A stretch of DNA of 64,000 nucleotides. Origin: Adiantum capillus-veneris (Eukaryota > Streptophyta > Polypodiopsida > Polypodiales > Pteridaceae). The notes below the pieces were generated by a model. That model made no database searches. It worked only from the letters and a program-made list of their open reading frames with translations, and was not told where the DNA came from. This document shows, piece after piece, positions 12,180 to 23,287 of the stretch (positions are counted from its first letter, which is position 1; each line of letters begins with the position of its first letter). The DNA is taken from NCBI GenBank assembly GCA_014529385.2, contig CM043958.1, positions 87,398,525-87,462,524 on the forward strand. Direction: 5' to 3'. The translations under genes and the position numbers were made by a program.

Positions 12180-13172
12180 CTAGACTGCAGGGTCAAAAGA
12201 GTCGTTCTCCGACAGGGAGATAAGTCGTGACTTCTCTATATTGCACTTGGATCCCAAGGCCACGGCAAATGTTTGCACAATCTCCAGAGCTCTCTTGACA
12301 ACTCGAGGGCACGCCTTCAAGAATAGGAGCGAATCATCTGCGAACATTTTGGCCAGTAGCTGGTCGTTGCCCACTAATGACAGACCTTGAATCTCTCCCT
12401 GCGTAGCACTAGCTTCGAGCATCGTAATGAGAGGATGCGACCCAATGGCAAAAAGCAAGGGGGCCAGGGTACATCCTTGCTTAATAGAACTTTTAACCTC
12501 AAAAGAGCCCACAATTCTGTCATTGAACAGGAGCTCTGATTGGCTGCCCACGCCTAGTGTGCGTATGAGGCGACAAAGGCGAGGCCCAAATCCTAGAGCT
12601 CCCATGACTTCTTCTATATAGGACCATTCTATTCTATCATAGGCTTTGTCGAGGTCCAGCTGCAACAAGATGCACTCTTGCTTGGAGAAGGATGCATACT
12701 CTATTCCTACCACTGCTGCCAAGATATTGTCATATATAGATCTCCCTTTAATAAACCCGTGTTGATGGGGAGAGATGATCCGACTCAGGAGGGGGGCAAG
12801 TCTGAGAGCTATCACCTTGGCAATAATTTTGTATGCTATTGACATCATCGTAATGGGACGCCAATGTTTAAGTTGAGAGCAACAGAGCTGTTTGGGGATG
12901 GGCTTGATAAGCCCTCTCTTAACACTTGCATCCAATGACTCTTCAGAAACAGCTTGATTGGCCATCCGTGTGACTAGAACCTTGAGATCATCCCAAAATT
13001 CCCTGAAGAATTCAGTTGTCAGTCCATCCCAACCGGGGGACTTTTCATTGCCAAGAGCTTTTAGTGCCGCTGAGCATTCCTCCTCGGAGAAGGCCTTTTC
13101 CATGCGGTTGGCTTCCTCCTGGGGAACCTTCTTTTCAATACTCCGAAGTAAAGACGCTCGGGCTTCTTCCAC
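12180..13172 (-). pseudogene. LINE reverse transcriptase domain
   Basis: A 330-codon open segment holding the RT palm. KSPGWDGLTTEFF is the conserved entry block, RPITMMSIAYKIIAK the next, QLDLDKAYD holds the first catalytic aspartates, IKQGCTLAPLLF is the block before the active site, and FADDS is the YXDD-type catalytic motif. All catalytic aspartates are present, so the domain itself is well preserved. The segment is bounded by nonsense codons in the same frame, so a full-length ORF2 cannot be made. It would prime on nicked DNA from LINE RNA. Confidence 0.92.
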
Positions 13173-13487
13173 TTCCTAAGATTGGGTCTCTGGCTGGCCG
13201 ATAATCTGGCTGAGAAAGTTGAGCATAAGTCCAACCATCTCATCTTGGTTTTGAATTGTATTCCCTTTCTCATTATCAAGCACTTGCACGTGGCCTCGAC
13301 TCTTCCTCACTTTCAGAGCCCTAAAAAAATGTGCTTGGTTAGAAGGCTCTGGTTGAAGGAAAGTTTCCCTAGAGAGCAATCTCGCCTTCTTGATTTCCTC
13401 CAGCTGCTCGTTGGCCAGGTGAGATTTAGCTTCAAGCCATCGCTTGTGCTCATCCTCGGTAGCCAGTCTGACAGCCTTTCTAGAGGC

Positions 13488-14279
13488 TTATTGCACTACC
13501 TCCTCTGTGAGATGTTTGATATGTACCTCATTGGCTTTTTTAACCGGAGGACCTGAAGTTTTGATAGCTTTTTGTACACTCCGAACAAATATATTCCAAA
13601 CACTAGGTTTATTCATCCCCACATCTTTCTTGAGCTTTCCCAACGCTTTCTTGGTGATGCTTCTGAAGAGAGGGTCTTTGAACAGGTGTGTCCCTGTAAC
13701 CAGAAGCTTTTTCTCCCCTCTCGAGGATTGTCGCCCCCCTTTATCTTTCTTGAGTTGTAAGTGTAACGGCATGTGATTGGAGAGGCTTTTTGTGGATATT
13801 ACCTTCATCTCTAACATCGATGAGATCCAGTCAGCTTGATGAGAGCAGTAGCATCTGTCCAGCCTGGAGGCAGTGCAGGTATACTTAAGGCTTGTGTAGG
13901 TGAATCCAGGCATGCTGTTCCATGGGCCCACTTCCCATAAGTCAAGCATAGCCCACTTCTCACATAAGCTCAGCCATTTAGACTTTTCTGAGCCAACCAG
14001 CATACTGGCGGAGCCTGTTCTATCCTTGCTTTTCTCGACCATATTGAAATCTCCAACCATCAGCCACTCCCCTTCGATCGGAGTATCCATGAGCTGCATC
14101 CACAGTTTAGCTCTATCCTTTGCGTTGCAAGGGCCGTAAACATTTACTATGGTGATAGGTTGATTGTCCCATCTGATTCTAACACCAAGGACTCTTCCGG
14201 AGGGGTGGTTTAGAACCATCTTTGGCTCCAAATCTCTGTTAGCAATGAACAAGACACCACTGAAACCGTCACTTCGCAT
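13488..14279 (-). pseudogene. LINE AP-type endonuclease, N-terminally truncated
   Basis: A 263-codon frame starts inside the endonuclease: VNVYGP, then WLMVGDFN (catalytic Asp-Asn block), then a region around SRLDRCY, then SNHMPL. In active APE-type endonucleases the last motif is SDH; here the Asp is Asn. The first roughly 90 residues of the domain, which carry the catalytic Asn and Glu, are missing, so this nuclease should be inactive. The linker to the RT continues in the same frame after a stop at 13485-13487. Confidence 0.85.
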
Positions 14280-14283
14280 AATT

Positions 14284-14831
14284 CTAATAAATTCTACACA
14301 TACACATATATTAATTAGTTCTTTTTATCTCACCTTACATTTCACAACTTCACACGGCTTTACATTTTTTGTATTTTATACCTTAATTCCAATTAGTGTT
14401 AACATTCAAGAAAGTCTCTTTTATTAAGCGGTTGCTGATCAAGTTTCCTCCTCACAAAGAAAAAAACCGAAAATACTAGCACAAATTTTGAGATTTGCAA
14501 AATGTTTGGACGACTTTCTCACATATTTCATCCGTTTTTCGTTTACCATGGTTTGCAGCTAGCTAGTTTCGGTTTTCAATCGGCTCAAGACTAAGCTGAT
14601 GCAATCCTTTTCCCAACACTGATACCAATTTAAACAATTTTATCAGTTTCTTATTGTTTTTGAAAGCCGTCGTGACCCTTTCACTTGTTTTAATTTAATT
14701 AGTATAAGATGAGAGGAGCACCCAAACGTTGTCCCTTGCCTTTATTGCTAGCTAAAGCTCAATGATAGGCTAACAGGCACTGAGTTGGGAGTTCCGCGAC
14801 AGCAGCTCGGAAGCAGAAAGAGAAACAGGCC
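14284..14831. other. 5' flank of the helicase gene, no other gene
   Basis: AT-rich DNA between the LINE and the helicase start codon. It should hold the helicase promoter and 5' UTR, but no clear TATA box or transcription start can be pointed to. About 14277-14325 resembles 10384-10430 on the other side of the LINE. Confidence 0.4.
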
Positions 14832-16240
14832 ATGGATTCCATAGCGGAAGAGCAGGATCGGCCAGCTGAGACCGAAGATGAGCCGTCAGAGGAGGCCCCT
14901 CGCGCAGCAGGAACTGAAGAGGGCATCAGCAAAGAGGATGGTGGAGCAAGCGTCACTGGCGAGATTAGCTCTCTGTCTATTTCTAGTGCTGATGATGTTG
15001 TTGACAAACCGGAGATGACCTTGAAGTCAGAGAAACTTAACGAGGAAGTGGAAGCTGCAGAGGTCTCTCAGATCAAGACGGTACCTCTCTTTCTCTATGC
15101 ATTGTGTGTTTCTCACTACATGGATGGTTCTGTGCTCGTTTGACCTGTAAGTTGGCCCCTTTTTTAACTTAGCGTTTTCTATCATCCAGCCATGTGCCAT
15201 GCAATAAGGGGCATCATTTGCCATTTCAGTACCCTAAAATATCCATTCACAAGTATCAAATTATCACCAGGTTGGGCCAAACTGGGGGTACCTCTATTTT
15301 TCATTGTTCTAGGTGTTGATTAAGTCTGTCGGGATGTCATAGTATTTCCTCCGTATATGCATGGAGTTGATGGTTTATTGACTGTTTTGACTACCATGAG
15401 ATAGTGGATTGAACTTTGGAGCTCGATAATGGAATCTATATACTTAATTATTGAACCCCTGGACAGGTACTTGCTGCAGACACTCCCTATTCATGGGCAC
15501 AGACTTTTGAAGAGCTTAATATTTCAGAGAATCTATTGCGGGGGCTGTATTCGGAGATGAAGTTTGAGAGGCCAAGCAAAATCCAAGGGCTCACACTTCC
15601 TATGATCCTCTCGCCACCCTATCACCATCTGATTGCGCAGGCACACAATGGTTCTGGCAAGACCACATGCTTTGTCTTAGGAATGCTGAGCAGAGTTGAT
15701 CCAGAGGTCCAGGCCCCTCAAGCTATATGTGTTTGTCCCACAAGAGAGCTGGCTATTCAAGTATGCAGATCCATCTTTTAAGTAGTGTGTGCTTTCACAG
15801 TTTCTTCTCGGGATAAGTTTGTGCCCTGCCAAGTGTCAGCATCATGATTTTTGGATTGCAATTTCCTGCAGAATGAGGAGGTGCTACTGAAAATGGGAAA
15901 ATTTGCCAACATAACTTCTGCCTGTGCAATATCAACAGACTTCAATAAACAGTCAAGTACAAGAAGAGGACAAGTGGTTGATCAAGTAATTATTGGGACA
16001 CCAGGTACAATCAAGAGATGGATATCTACCAAGATACTGAATACCAAGCAAATCAAGATACTTGTTTTTGATGAAGCAGACCATATGCTTGCTCAGGTGA
16101 GATCTTGTGTCGTCTCTTATGTCTTTGGACTTATCCATTGTAACTGACAACGTTTTGCGCTGGTGGAAACACAGGATGGTTTTCAGGATGATTCATTGCG
16201 CATTATCCAAAATATTACCAAGAGCAATGGTGGCTGTCAG
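14832..16240 (+). CDS. DEAD-box RNA helicase, LOS4/DBP5-like, first four exons only
   Basis: Four exons joined at GT-AG junctions, all phase 0: 14832-15080, 15467-15760, 15872-16096 and 16175-16240, giving 278 codons. The start ATG sits in GGCCATGGA. The first 83 residues are acidic and variable. Then come the Q-motif region (FERPSKIQ), motif I AHNGSGKT for ATP binding, PTRELAIQ (Ia), TPGT (Ib) and VFDEADHML (II, Walker B). The AHNGSGKT and TPPYHHL-like context is typical of DBP5/LOS4, the nuclear-pore mRNA-export helicase. Family members are about 500 residues, so roughly 220 residues are missing: motif III (SAT) and the second RecA domain with motifs IV-VI. Exon 4 ends in a good donor (CAG/GTGAAA) but no next exon is visible. 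It is either a gene with a very large transposon-filled intron or a truncated duplicate. Confidence 0.88.
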
Positions 16241-16865
16241 GTGAAATTTCTGATGTACTCGGTTAATCTATGTAATTTTGCTCTTGTCTTAGCTTATTGT
16301 TTTTTTATTAGCTTGAAACATGAAGCAAAATGCCCATTGTTTGTACTAAAACTAAAGGTCTCGCTGATTTTACTAAAATGAAACACAATGTTAACGGAGT
16401 GAAAAGATTGTATTAACATCTATGTCTAACCTAGGGAGATCGGTGGGTGTAGGGTGAGTACAAGGTAGTGGTGATATCACCTCTCTCAATGTGTTACTAG
16501 CAAGCTATGTCCCTAGGCTACCTCAAATCGCCTCTCAATATCGTGTCAGGATTTTATTGATTTGTCTCCTTGTCCTTGTTTGGTGCCTTTGTCCAGTTAA
16601 TCTCATGTGTCTATCAGCTCTAGCTTGCATAGCCATCTCCAATGTGCACCTTATGGATAGCAGGGTGTAAGCTATATTCCCGGGGGAATCATTGGTTTGC
16701 TCTTGTGCTCTTTCCACGCTGCTCGTTGCTGCTGCAGCCTGCCACAGTAGCATAGAGAGCACTTCATACTACATAGAGGATGTACGATGGCTTCATCCCA
16801 ACGGCCACAATACATGGACATGTATATGCCACATAGTGCTAGAGAGGCGATTTGACAACTGCTCA
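16241..16865. other. Region after helicase exon 4; no further exon found
   Basis: It starts as the intron after exon 4. I looked for the expected SAT-motif exon and saw none in any plus-strand frame. No other gene is evident. Confidence 0.5.
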
Positions 16866-17066
16866 TAGGCTAGAGATTTAAGGTGGATGGACAACGTAGT
16901 AATAGAGATAGGGGGACATGCAAGGTATGTGGAGGTGGGAGGGAGAACGAGGAACAATATGTAAGCAAATGTCCAGCATATGAGAGCATACGGGTTGATA
17001 TGCAGCTCTTTTCATAGGACAAGAGATCAAAGAAAACTGGGTCGCTTCTTGTTAGTCTCAGGGACA
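16866..17066 (+). pseudogene. Scrap of a non-LTR retrotransposon C-terminus (zinc-knuckle region)
   Basis: The plus strand reads a GQRSNRDRGTCKVCG segment, then ENEEQYVSKCPAYESIR, resembling the C-terminal CX2C...HX4CP.Y..R block of LINE reverse transcriptases, but with Tyr where His is expected. A stop follows soon after SIRVDMQLF. No RT core is visible upstream, so this is an isolated remnant, probably from a family different from the LINE at 10489-14279. The match is by pattern only. Confidence 0.45.
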
Positions 17067-17086
17067 TAGGGAGACTCTCCTCTAGT

Positions 17087-17111
17087 CACCCCCACACACG
17101 TGTGGAGGGTG
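17087..17111. repeat. Short inverted repeat (hairpin)
   Basis: CACCCCCACAC at 17087-17097 pairs with GTGTGGAGGGTG at 17100-17111, with one bulge and a two-base loop. There is no T-run to suggest a terminator; function unknown. Confidence 0.5.
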
Positions 17112-17464
17112 ATAGTCACTACTCACGAATTGTTTCAAAGAGCTGCCCACTTGCACCCACCAACCCTCAAAGAGTGGTCACTCTACAAAAGGTAGAGTGT
17201 GTTTGGGCTTGAAGACGTCCTAGAGCACCAGGATACTAGCCCCGGAGAGTGCATCATAGAACATCCGGGAGATTTGACGACGACATGAGCAGGTCAGGCA
17301 GAGGGAGATAAAGCGGGTTTTCTCAGACCGTACTGCCATGTTGCGAAGATTTTTCACTCCTTATTCATTTGTCACATGCACATGGCTTTGTGTGCCACGT
17401 GGACATGCTTCATTGACTTTTAGACCCAATTTTGCACCTATCCCTAGATAGGAGTGTCTAGAAT

Positions 17465-17609
17465 CCTAGGAGGATTAGTACCGGCATGTAGGTTTAGGTT
17501 AGAGGAATCCAATGAGCCATTGTCGAATCTCCACGTCAATCCTAGGAGGATTAGTACGGGCATGTAGTTTTAGGTTAGAGGAATCCAATGAGCCATTCTT
17601 CACGTCAAT
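17465..17609. repeat. Tandem duplication, about 76 bp x 2
   Basis: The unit beginning CCTAGGAGGATTAGTAC starts at 17465 and again at 17541. The copies differ at a few bases and by a small deletion near the end of copy 2. Confidence 0.85.
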
Positions 17610-18050
17610 CGGATTCCCAAGTTGGCAAATGTGTGATAGTTTCACCGAGAAACTTTGCCGAAGTAAAGTTAATTAATAAATCATTTTAATGATTTATTTT
17701 TATAACTTTGTCTTCCAAACTTGCCCTACCTAAGTCTTAAAAAGTTTATAACCAATATTTTGCCCTATAAAGGGAGCATTAGAGCCAGCGTTTTGGAATA
17801 GATAAGCCAGCGCTAGAAGATCAACTTAGCGTTTTGCAAAATAGCAGCTTGGTGGTTTAATCGTGAGCCATCAGCCCCGAGTAGCCAATTAGCCCCGCAT
17901 TTTGAGTTCTCAACCCATTTCCTCACCGGAATCGTGGTGGATCTGCTAACGGTACCTTTCCGGCTGCAGCCTGGTACTTCGGCAACCCATTGAGCCTCTT
18001 CTCGGCCATTCCCTCGCCGCATCGAGTGCTCCCGTTGCTGTCCATCATCT

Positions 18051-18600
18051 ACATTTTCAGCCTTGCTTTACATGATAGATTGGCTGCGTTTTTGCAACTA
18101 GATCTGCGTTCTTGCACCCAACTTTCAGCCCCTGATTCCTCTCACATTCGGAGCGCAATTCAGCTTTAGATCTACCCCTTGGTGGCCATTAGCAACCCCT
18201 CATTGAGACGGATCAGAGGTGCTTCATTTTGAAGAGTAACCGCGGCAACATTTCCCATTCAAGTCGGCAGAGTCTGCATTGAGGTTTTGCACGAGTGTAC
18301 ATTCCATTTACGCGGCATCATCATCATCTGCTTTTTCAGCCCTGCTTTACATGATAGATGGGTTGCATCTTTGCGGCGAGATTTGTGTTTTTGCAGCCAG
18401 CTTTCAGTCCTTTATTCCTCTCACATTTGGAGCGCAATTCAGCCCTAGATCTACCCCTTGGTGGCCATCAGCAACCCCTCATTGAGACGGATCCAAAAGT
18501 GCATCAGGTTAGACCCGTAGGTGCTTCATTTTGAAGAGTTACTGCAACGACATCCCCTATTCATGTCGGCATGTGTGTACATTCCATTTATGTAATTAAA
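18051..18600. repeat. Tandem duplication, about 279 bp x 2
   Basis: Copy 1 (about 18051-18329) and copy 2 (about 18330-18600) share CTTTACATGATAGAT, GGAGCGCAATTCAGC, TAGATCTACCCCTTGGTGG, CCTCATTGAGACGGAT and GTGTACATTCCATTTA at an offset of about 279 bp. Copy 2 has small indels. No protein product is apparent. Confidence 0.85.
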
Positions 18601-18672
18601 AGCAAATACCACATCGGTAGCGGTGTGGGGAGCCCTTGAGAGGTTTGGTTGGGACCCCATCGGGTGTCAATT

Positions 18673-18720
18673 TTCTCTCTCTCTCTCTCTCTCTCTCTCC
18701 ATATCTCTCTCTCTCTCATT
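18673..18720. repeat. (CT)n microsatellite, interrupted
   Basis: Two CT runs are separated by CATAT. About 60 bp upstream is GAGCCCTTGAGAGG, which looks like LTR sequence, but no element boundary could be fixed. Confidence 0.9.
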
Positions 18721-19439
18721 TTCTCTCTAAAAGGAACCATCATTCATGCTAGGTAGCACACATCAAAGCAAGGAAAGAAGTAAAGATTCGGGGAAGTGTA
18801 AAGTCTAGATCTTGTCACCATTTCAATTCTGTTGCACTTGACACCACCTATGCATGCCATACAACACCCTTAGTTGAGTACCGAATGGAGCTAGCTAGCA
18901 TTATGTTTGTACTCTCCTATGCATACAATTCCACATCCATTTAGAGCTCTATCCCCTTCACCCCTCACATACATGCACACACCTCAATGCAAGGTGGAAA
19001 GGTATGCACCTTTGTACTAATAAAATTATAGGGTACGTATTTGTAGGCACCCTTTGTTTTTAAACATAAATTATACACAAATTCTACATTTTTACAAACA
19101 AATCAGTCATGTACCTACTACTTGATGCCTGCAACTGTCCTATAGACCATCATTCCTAAACCTTGGTATCCATATCGCATCAGAATTTAGATGAACACTT
19201 AGCACTACAATCATGATAGCATCCTTGAAAAAATTTCAAGGACTCAACTTCAGGAAACATAACAGTGATATTATGAATCTCTGAAAACATAGAATACTGC
19301 ATAGATAAATCCATGGCACATGCCATACACGATACAAAATAAAATGTAATAAAATCACTTCGTAATACATTACAGCCTATCAAACAAGGCAATCATTGAG
19401 GACACTTTTGAAAATGGCACAAAAGACTCAAGTCTGAAA
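18721..19439. other. No gene recognised
   Basis: AT-rich sequence with short frames only. It may include the eroded 3' end of the adjacent minus-strand hAT remnant. Confidence 0.4.
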
Positions 19440-20165
19440 AATCTGAAGTCAAATTGTCAAATCTCATCATGGGAAGAAGTTGAAGACTGATACGAGGAGG
19501 GTATGTACTAGGACATTGCCCTCATCATCATAGTTTGACACTACAATCGATGGACTTGGCTCCTCTGCAAAGTCTGCATCACTTGCAACTCGGTCAAGTG
19601 TTTGTGAACTGTGTGTGAATGAAATGAACAACCTCATTCGCACGTTTATGGCGAGTGTGAATAGGGAGCTTCCCCCTACGAACGCTCTCTCGTCGCGTAG
19701 CCCTCTCGATGCATAGTTGCAGGTGAAGGTCAATGGTATGAGCTTGTGCTCGAGATTGGGTGACCCGTTGGTCCACATTCTCAAGCTCTCTGTGCAACAG
19801 ACGAAGGATCTCACTGTGGAGGTGCGTATCTACCTCTGTGCTCGGATCATTTACCATATTCAATCGTGTCGGATCTACTTGCTTATCCAATACAATGCCG
19901 CATTACACTCATAGACAATGCTGTATTAGACTCGTAAGTATTTGCAAGAATCAAGAGACAAAAACTATGATGTGTTGATTACTTGCTTTGGGGTCCCCAA
20001 GGGCCAAAGCGTGGAAGCTAAATATGAGCCTCATGTTGGCACTACAGGAGACTAGCTTTTCTAATTGAGAAGTGCTCAATCTGTTTTTGTGGATCTTTGT
20101 GTGAATTAAAGAGTATGAGCTCCAATTTTGCTTACATGCTCCAATTTTGCTGTCTTGAAAGCATA
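19440..20165 (-). pseudogene. hAT transposase remnant: dimerisation domain and C-terminal tail
   Basis: On the minus strand about 20165-19985 reads ACKQNWSSYSLIHTKIHK then LSTSQLEKLVSCSANMRL, the hAT C-terminal dimerisation domain (hATC), close to the same region of the hAT copies at 39210-43649 and 44711-48194. After an apparent intron or spacer, 19890-19470 encodes a charged tail (SEILRLLHRELE, then NYDDEGNV), also shared with the other two copies. The BED finger and catalytic region are not visible upstream. Frameshifts split the tail. It is a truncated relative of the other two hATs. Confidence 0.75.
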
Positions 20166-20211
20166 GTGGCAACAATAGAAATACAAGAGTGGACACTTCC
20201 AAACACAACAA

Positions 20212-20820
20212 GTTACAAGTTTGAAAGTGAGTCTAACTTGAGAGAGAATATGAAGAGCAAGGGGACAAAGCTTTGGAAGCCCTATCCTTTTATGTACTTG
20301 CCTTCACATGACTTAAATCAACACATGCATGCAAACAGAGAACCCAGTCACCCTCTCTCACACACAAATCACTAATGTAGGTGAGGTACTAAGTATGTAA
20401 GCAACAAATTAAGAGAGTAGGGATAAATTAAGAGATGTAATCATGTAGCGTAATAAGCAATCTCTCAACATGGTGTTGAAAAATAGTACAATCATAATTT
20501 GACTAAACCAAATGCACGAGCACATCTGAAGCATGCCAAAACTCCAAAAAAGAGTCCTTGGTTGCAACATTCTAACATTGGATGTGAAATCTATGGCCAA
20601 AACAATGTTTTTAAACTCCAAAATCTAGTTGTTGACATGTCTCAATGCTTGTAGCTCTCAAACTCAGAATTAATGATGAGTTGCTCATCGTGCGAGAACA
20701 TTTTATTGATGCAGTGCATTTGCAAGGTGGACAAGGTGGTATCATGAAACAAGCTAGGCTTCTTGTAGAGAGGGGGAAGCAATGTCTCTTGGGTTTGTCC
20801 CTACGACGTTAGCAACTTCT

Positions 20821-20855
<35 letters not shown>

Positions 20856-21857
20856 CGCACAAAAGAGATGTAGATTCTAACACTTGAAATCCCTTGAGCT
20901 GTAGTACATAGCAGGCTTGGGAGGCAAAAATGGTCAACAACTGGTCACAAGGAGGATATTGAAACAAAAGAAACTGATACTACTCAACATGAAAATGGCC
21001 CTGGGCATAACCTCTCCTTGGCCACTTACGCCACTTACGAAAGAGAGGGGGACTCCCAATAGCTTCTCAAGGATAGGCACCCGAAATCGTTGCTCAATGT
21101 CCAATGATCGTGCTAGGCTAGGATGACAAATGAAGCTAGCAGCCAGTGAGAGTGGTAATAGGAAAGAAACTGCTGTCCACAATAATGAATCAAGAGCCTC
21201 CAACTGGCATTGGTTTGCACCGTAGAACCATATGCAAACCAAGGAGAAGTGGCATGGAAGGTGAGGATGAGGTGAAGAAGCTACAGGGTGACATCAAGAA
21301 CCTCTCTAGCCAATCTTCAAAAGAGGAGCACTGATAGCCCCCCAACCCTTCCGTCGCGTCTCTGTCTTCTGTGTAAAGAACCTTATGAATGTTTATGAGA
21401 CCCACCTCTTTCAATGTTGTTTTCTAAGTGTTCACATTCAACGGTCGGCCTTTGGCCGAGTTCTAAAAGATTTTTTTTTGGGTTTTTCAATTGTTCTATC
21501 TTCTCTTACATATTTATTGCTTTTTACGAGTCATCTTGATTTCCCTTCATGCTTCTTTGATGGGCAAGTATCTGCTATGCAGCATCCTATTTAGTTGCAT
21601 ACAACAAATAAATATGCTTTCTATAATCAAAAGGTTCATCTTGTGCAACATTTGCCATCTTGAACACTCATTGGTCATTTTGATTGTATGGAACTCCATC
21701 ATATCTATCATGCTTCTTCAGCATGTCTAGCTCTCCAAGGTTTGCTAGCATGTGTTGTTTGTTGGTTGGCGTTGAATATGGCGAGGGAGAATCATATGGG
21801 TATTTGACATTGTGGGACATTTGGCTCTTGCTAACATCAATCCAAGATCCATCACGT
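20212..21857. other. No gene recognised; contains a (CT)n tract at about 20823-20852
   Basis: Short frames on both strands without motifs. A 62-codon plus-strand frame (21146-21334) with a charged C-terminus is the only mildly coding-like part and has no recognisable family. The sequence just before 21858 is the insertion target of the large nested element. Confidence 0.4.
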
Positions 21858-21862
21858 GTATC

Positions 21863-22244
21863 TGTGATGTCCTGCTTACAAGAGAGGGGATCTAGCCTAG
21901 ACGCCGTCGGGATGGGCGTCTGTCCGGGCAGACGTAGTGTGAACTCGGCTAGTGTGGCCGGTCATTATTATAAAAGGGAGGCCAAGGCCTCATTTGCAGT
22001 TATCGACCCCCACTAGCAGAGTGCCAGTGGTTAGCCCGCGAGGCTAGGAGTGCGCGAGGTCACCTCGAGGAGGTGAGGCCGGGTGGTATGGGACGCTTGG
22101 TCTTAAAGGTGCATGCCTACGTCCTCGGACGTTGGCCCCAGCATGGGGGAGTTGCCAGGTGGTAGCTATGGTCAGGTGGTTTGCTCGACGCGTGTCTGTA
22201 GGTGGTCCATGTAGCCGGGAGATCCACTTCATGCGCCTGTTTCA
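21863..22244 (+). repeat. Outer 5' LTR
   Basis: 382 bp, TG...CA ends, matched by 58767-59150. The TATTATAAAAGG stretch at about 21965-21977 is a likely TATA box for the element promoter. GTATC precedes it. Confidence 0.9.
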
Positions 22245-22260
22245 TGGTATCAGAGCAGGG
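22245..22260 (+). promoter_or_regulatory. Outer primer-binding site (initiator-Met tRNA)
   Basis: TGGTATCAGAGCAGGG starts directly after the LTR CA. The first 12 bases are the standard complement of the plant initiator tRNA-Met 3' end used to start minus-strand DNA synthesis. Confidence 0.9.
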
Positions 22261-22595
22261 TTGGTTGCGGGAGGGACTATGTGCACACCTACGGATGGGT
22301 TCGAGTTGGATAACCTCATTTTCATGTTGTTTTTAGTGATTAATTGCTGAAAATACTTTTGTCTTTCCTTCTCGCAGGCATGTTTGCAGGTGAGGATTAG
22401 CGCTTTTTTTTTTGCTGATTTTTGATAGAAAACAACAATTAATAGATGGGAGTGTTGGAAATTGACAGATTTTTGATAAATTTTACTAATTTGTAGTGAA
22501 AATCAGAGAATTTCTTGCTGATTTACTGAATTTAGACTAAATTCAGCATACAGTACTTCTCAAATCTCTCTCCCGGTAATTTTTCTGTGCGAAGC

Positions 22596-22667
<72 letters not shown>

Positions 22668-23287
22668 AGAAGAAGAAGAAGATGTTGGCTCTCCTTCTCT
22701 GTTGCCTCCAAGGTGGATTGAAGAGAGAGAGAGAGAGGATCCTTGCACAGAGCAATCTCTTGTCAGCGTGGATTTTCTTTTCCAGCATGGGTGCCGAGTT
22801 GGGGGCTCATCGCATGTGCGGCACAGGTATGCGCAAGCAATGTATTTTTTCCGCAAGCTCATGCGTGCGATGCTTCTCCCTGCCCCACGTGGCATCTACG
22901 AGTAACCAGTGTTGATTTTTTTACGCTACCCCTCTCTCTTCGTTACATTTTATTAAGTGGCCTTATTTTAAAACTCGGCCAAGTGAGTTTTTCAAGTGTG
23001 GCTTGGACACTTTTAATTTTTTAAGCTAAGTATTAAACCTGTGTTTCATTAAAACTACTTACAGAGAGTGAGTTTTCTTGCAGAGAAACTCATTTTTCAG
23101 CCCTCTGCTTCTCTCTACCGCTCCTCCCTCTCACCTGCTCGCGCTCCCGTGCTCCCATCATTGCTTGCTTTCCGTCAGGTGGTCACGTCGACGCGTAGAG
23201 CTCTTCACAGTACAACTTTTCGCGATTAAAAAGTGCAAAAAAGGCCCAAGTTTTGCGTGAAACTTTCAATTTTTCACGGGCTTCGCT
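22261..23287 (+). other. Outer 5' leader, no gene; GA/GAA microsatellite at 22597-22681
   Basis: About 1 kb between PBS and gag start. It contains about 33 GA units running into about 6 GAA units. Otherwise no coding signal. Confidence 0.7.

Larger units (their letters stand above)
10489..14279 (-). mobile_element. 5'-truncated L1-like LINE (non-LTR retrotransposon)
   Basis: Endonuclease, reverse transcriptase and C-terminal zinc-knuckle regions follow one another on the minus strand in the order of plant L1 ORF2. From 14279 to about 11634 everything lies in one reading frame interrupted by stops (at 13485-13487, 13173-13175, 12177-12179 and just before 12065). One frameshift between 11634 and 11608 then leads to a second shared frame down to 10721. 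ORF1 and the N-terminal third of the endonuclease are missing, as expected from 5' truncation. The element's 3' side on the plus strand is T-rich (10483-10504), a degraded poly(A) tail. It points away from the helicase gene. Confidence 0.9.
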
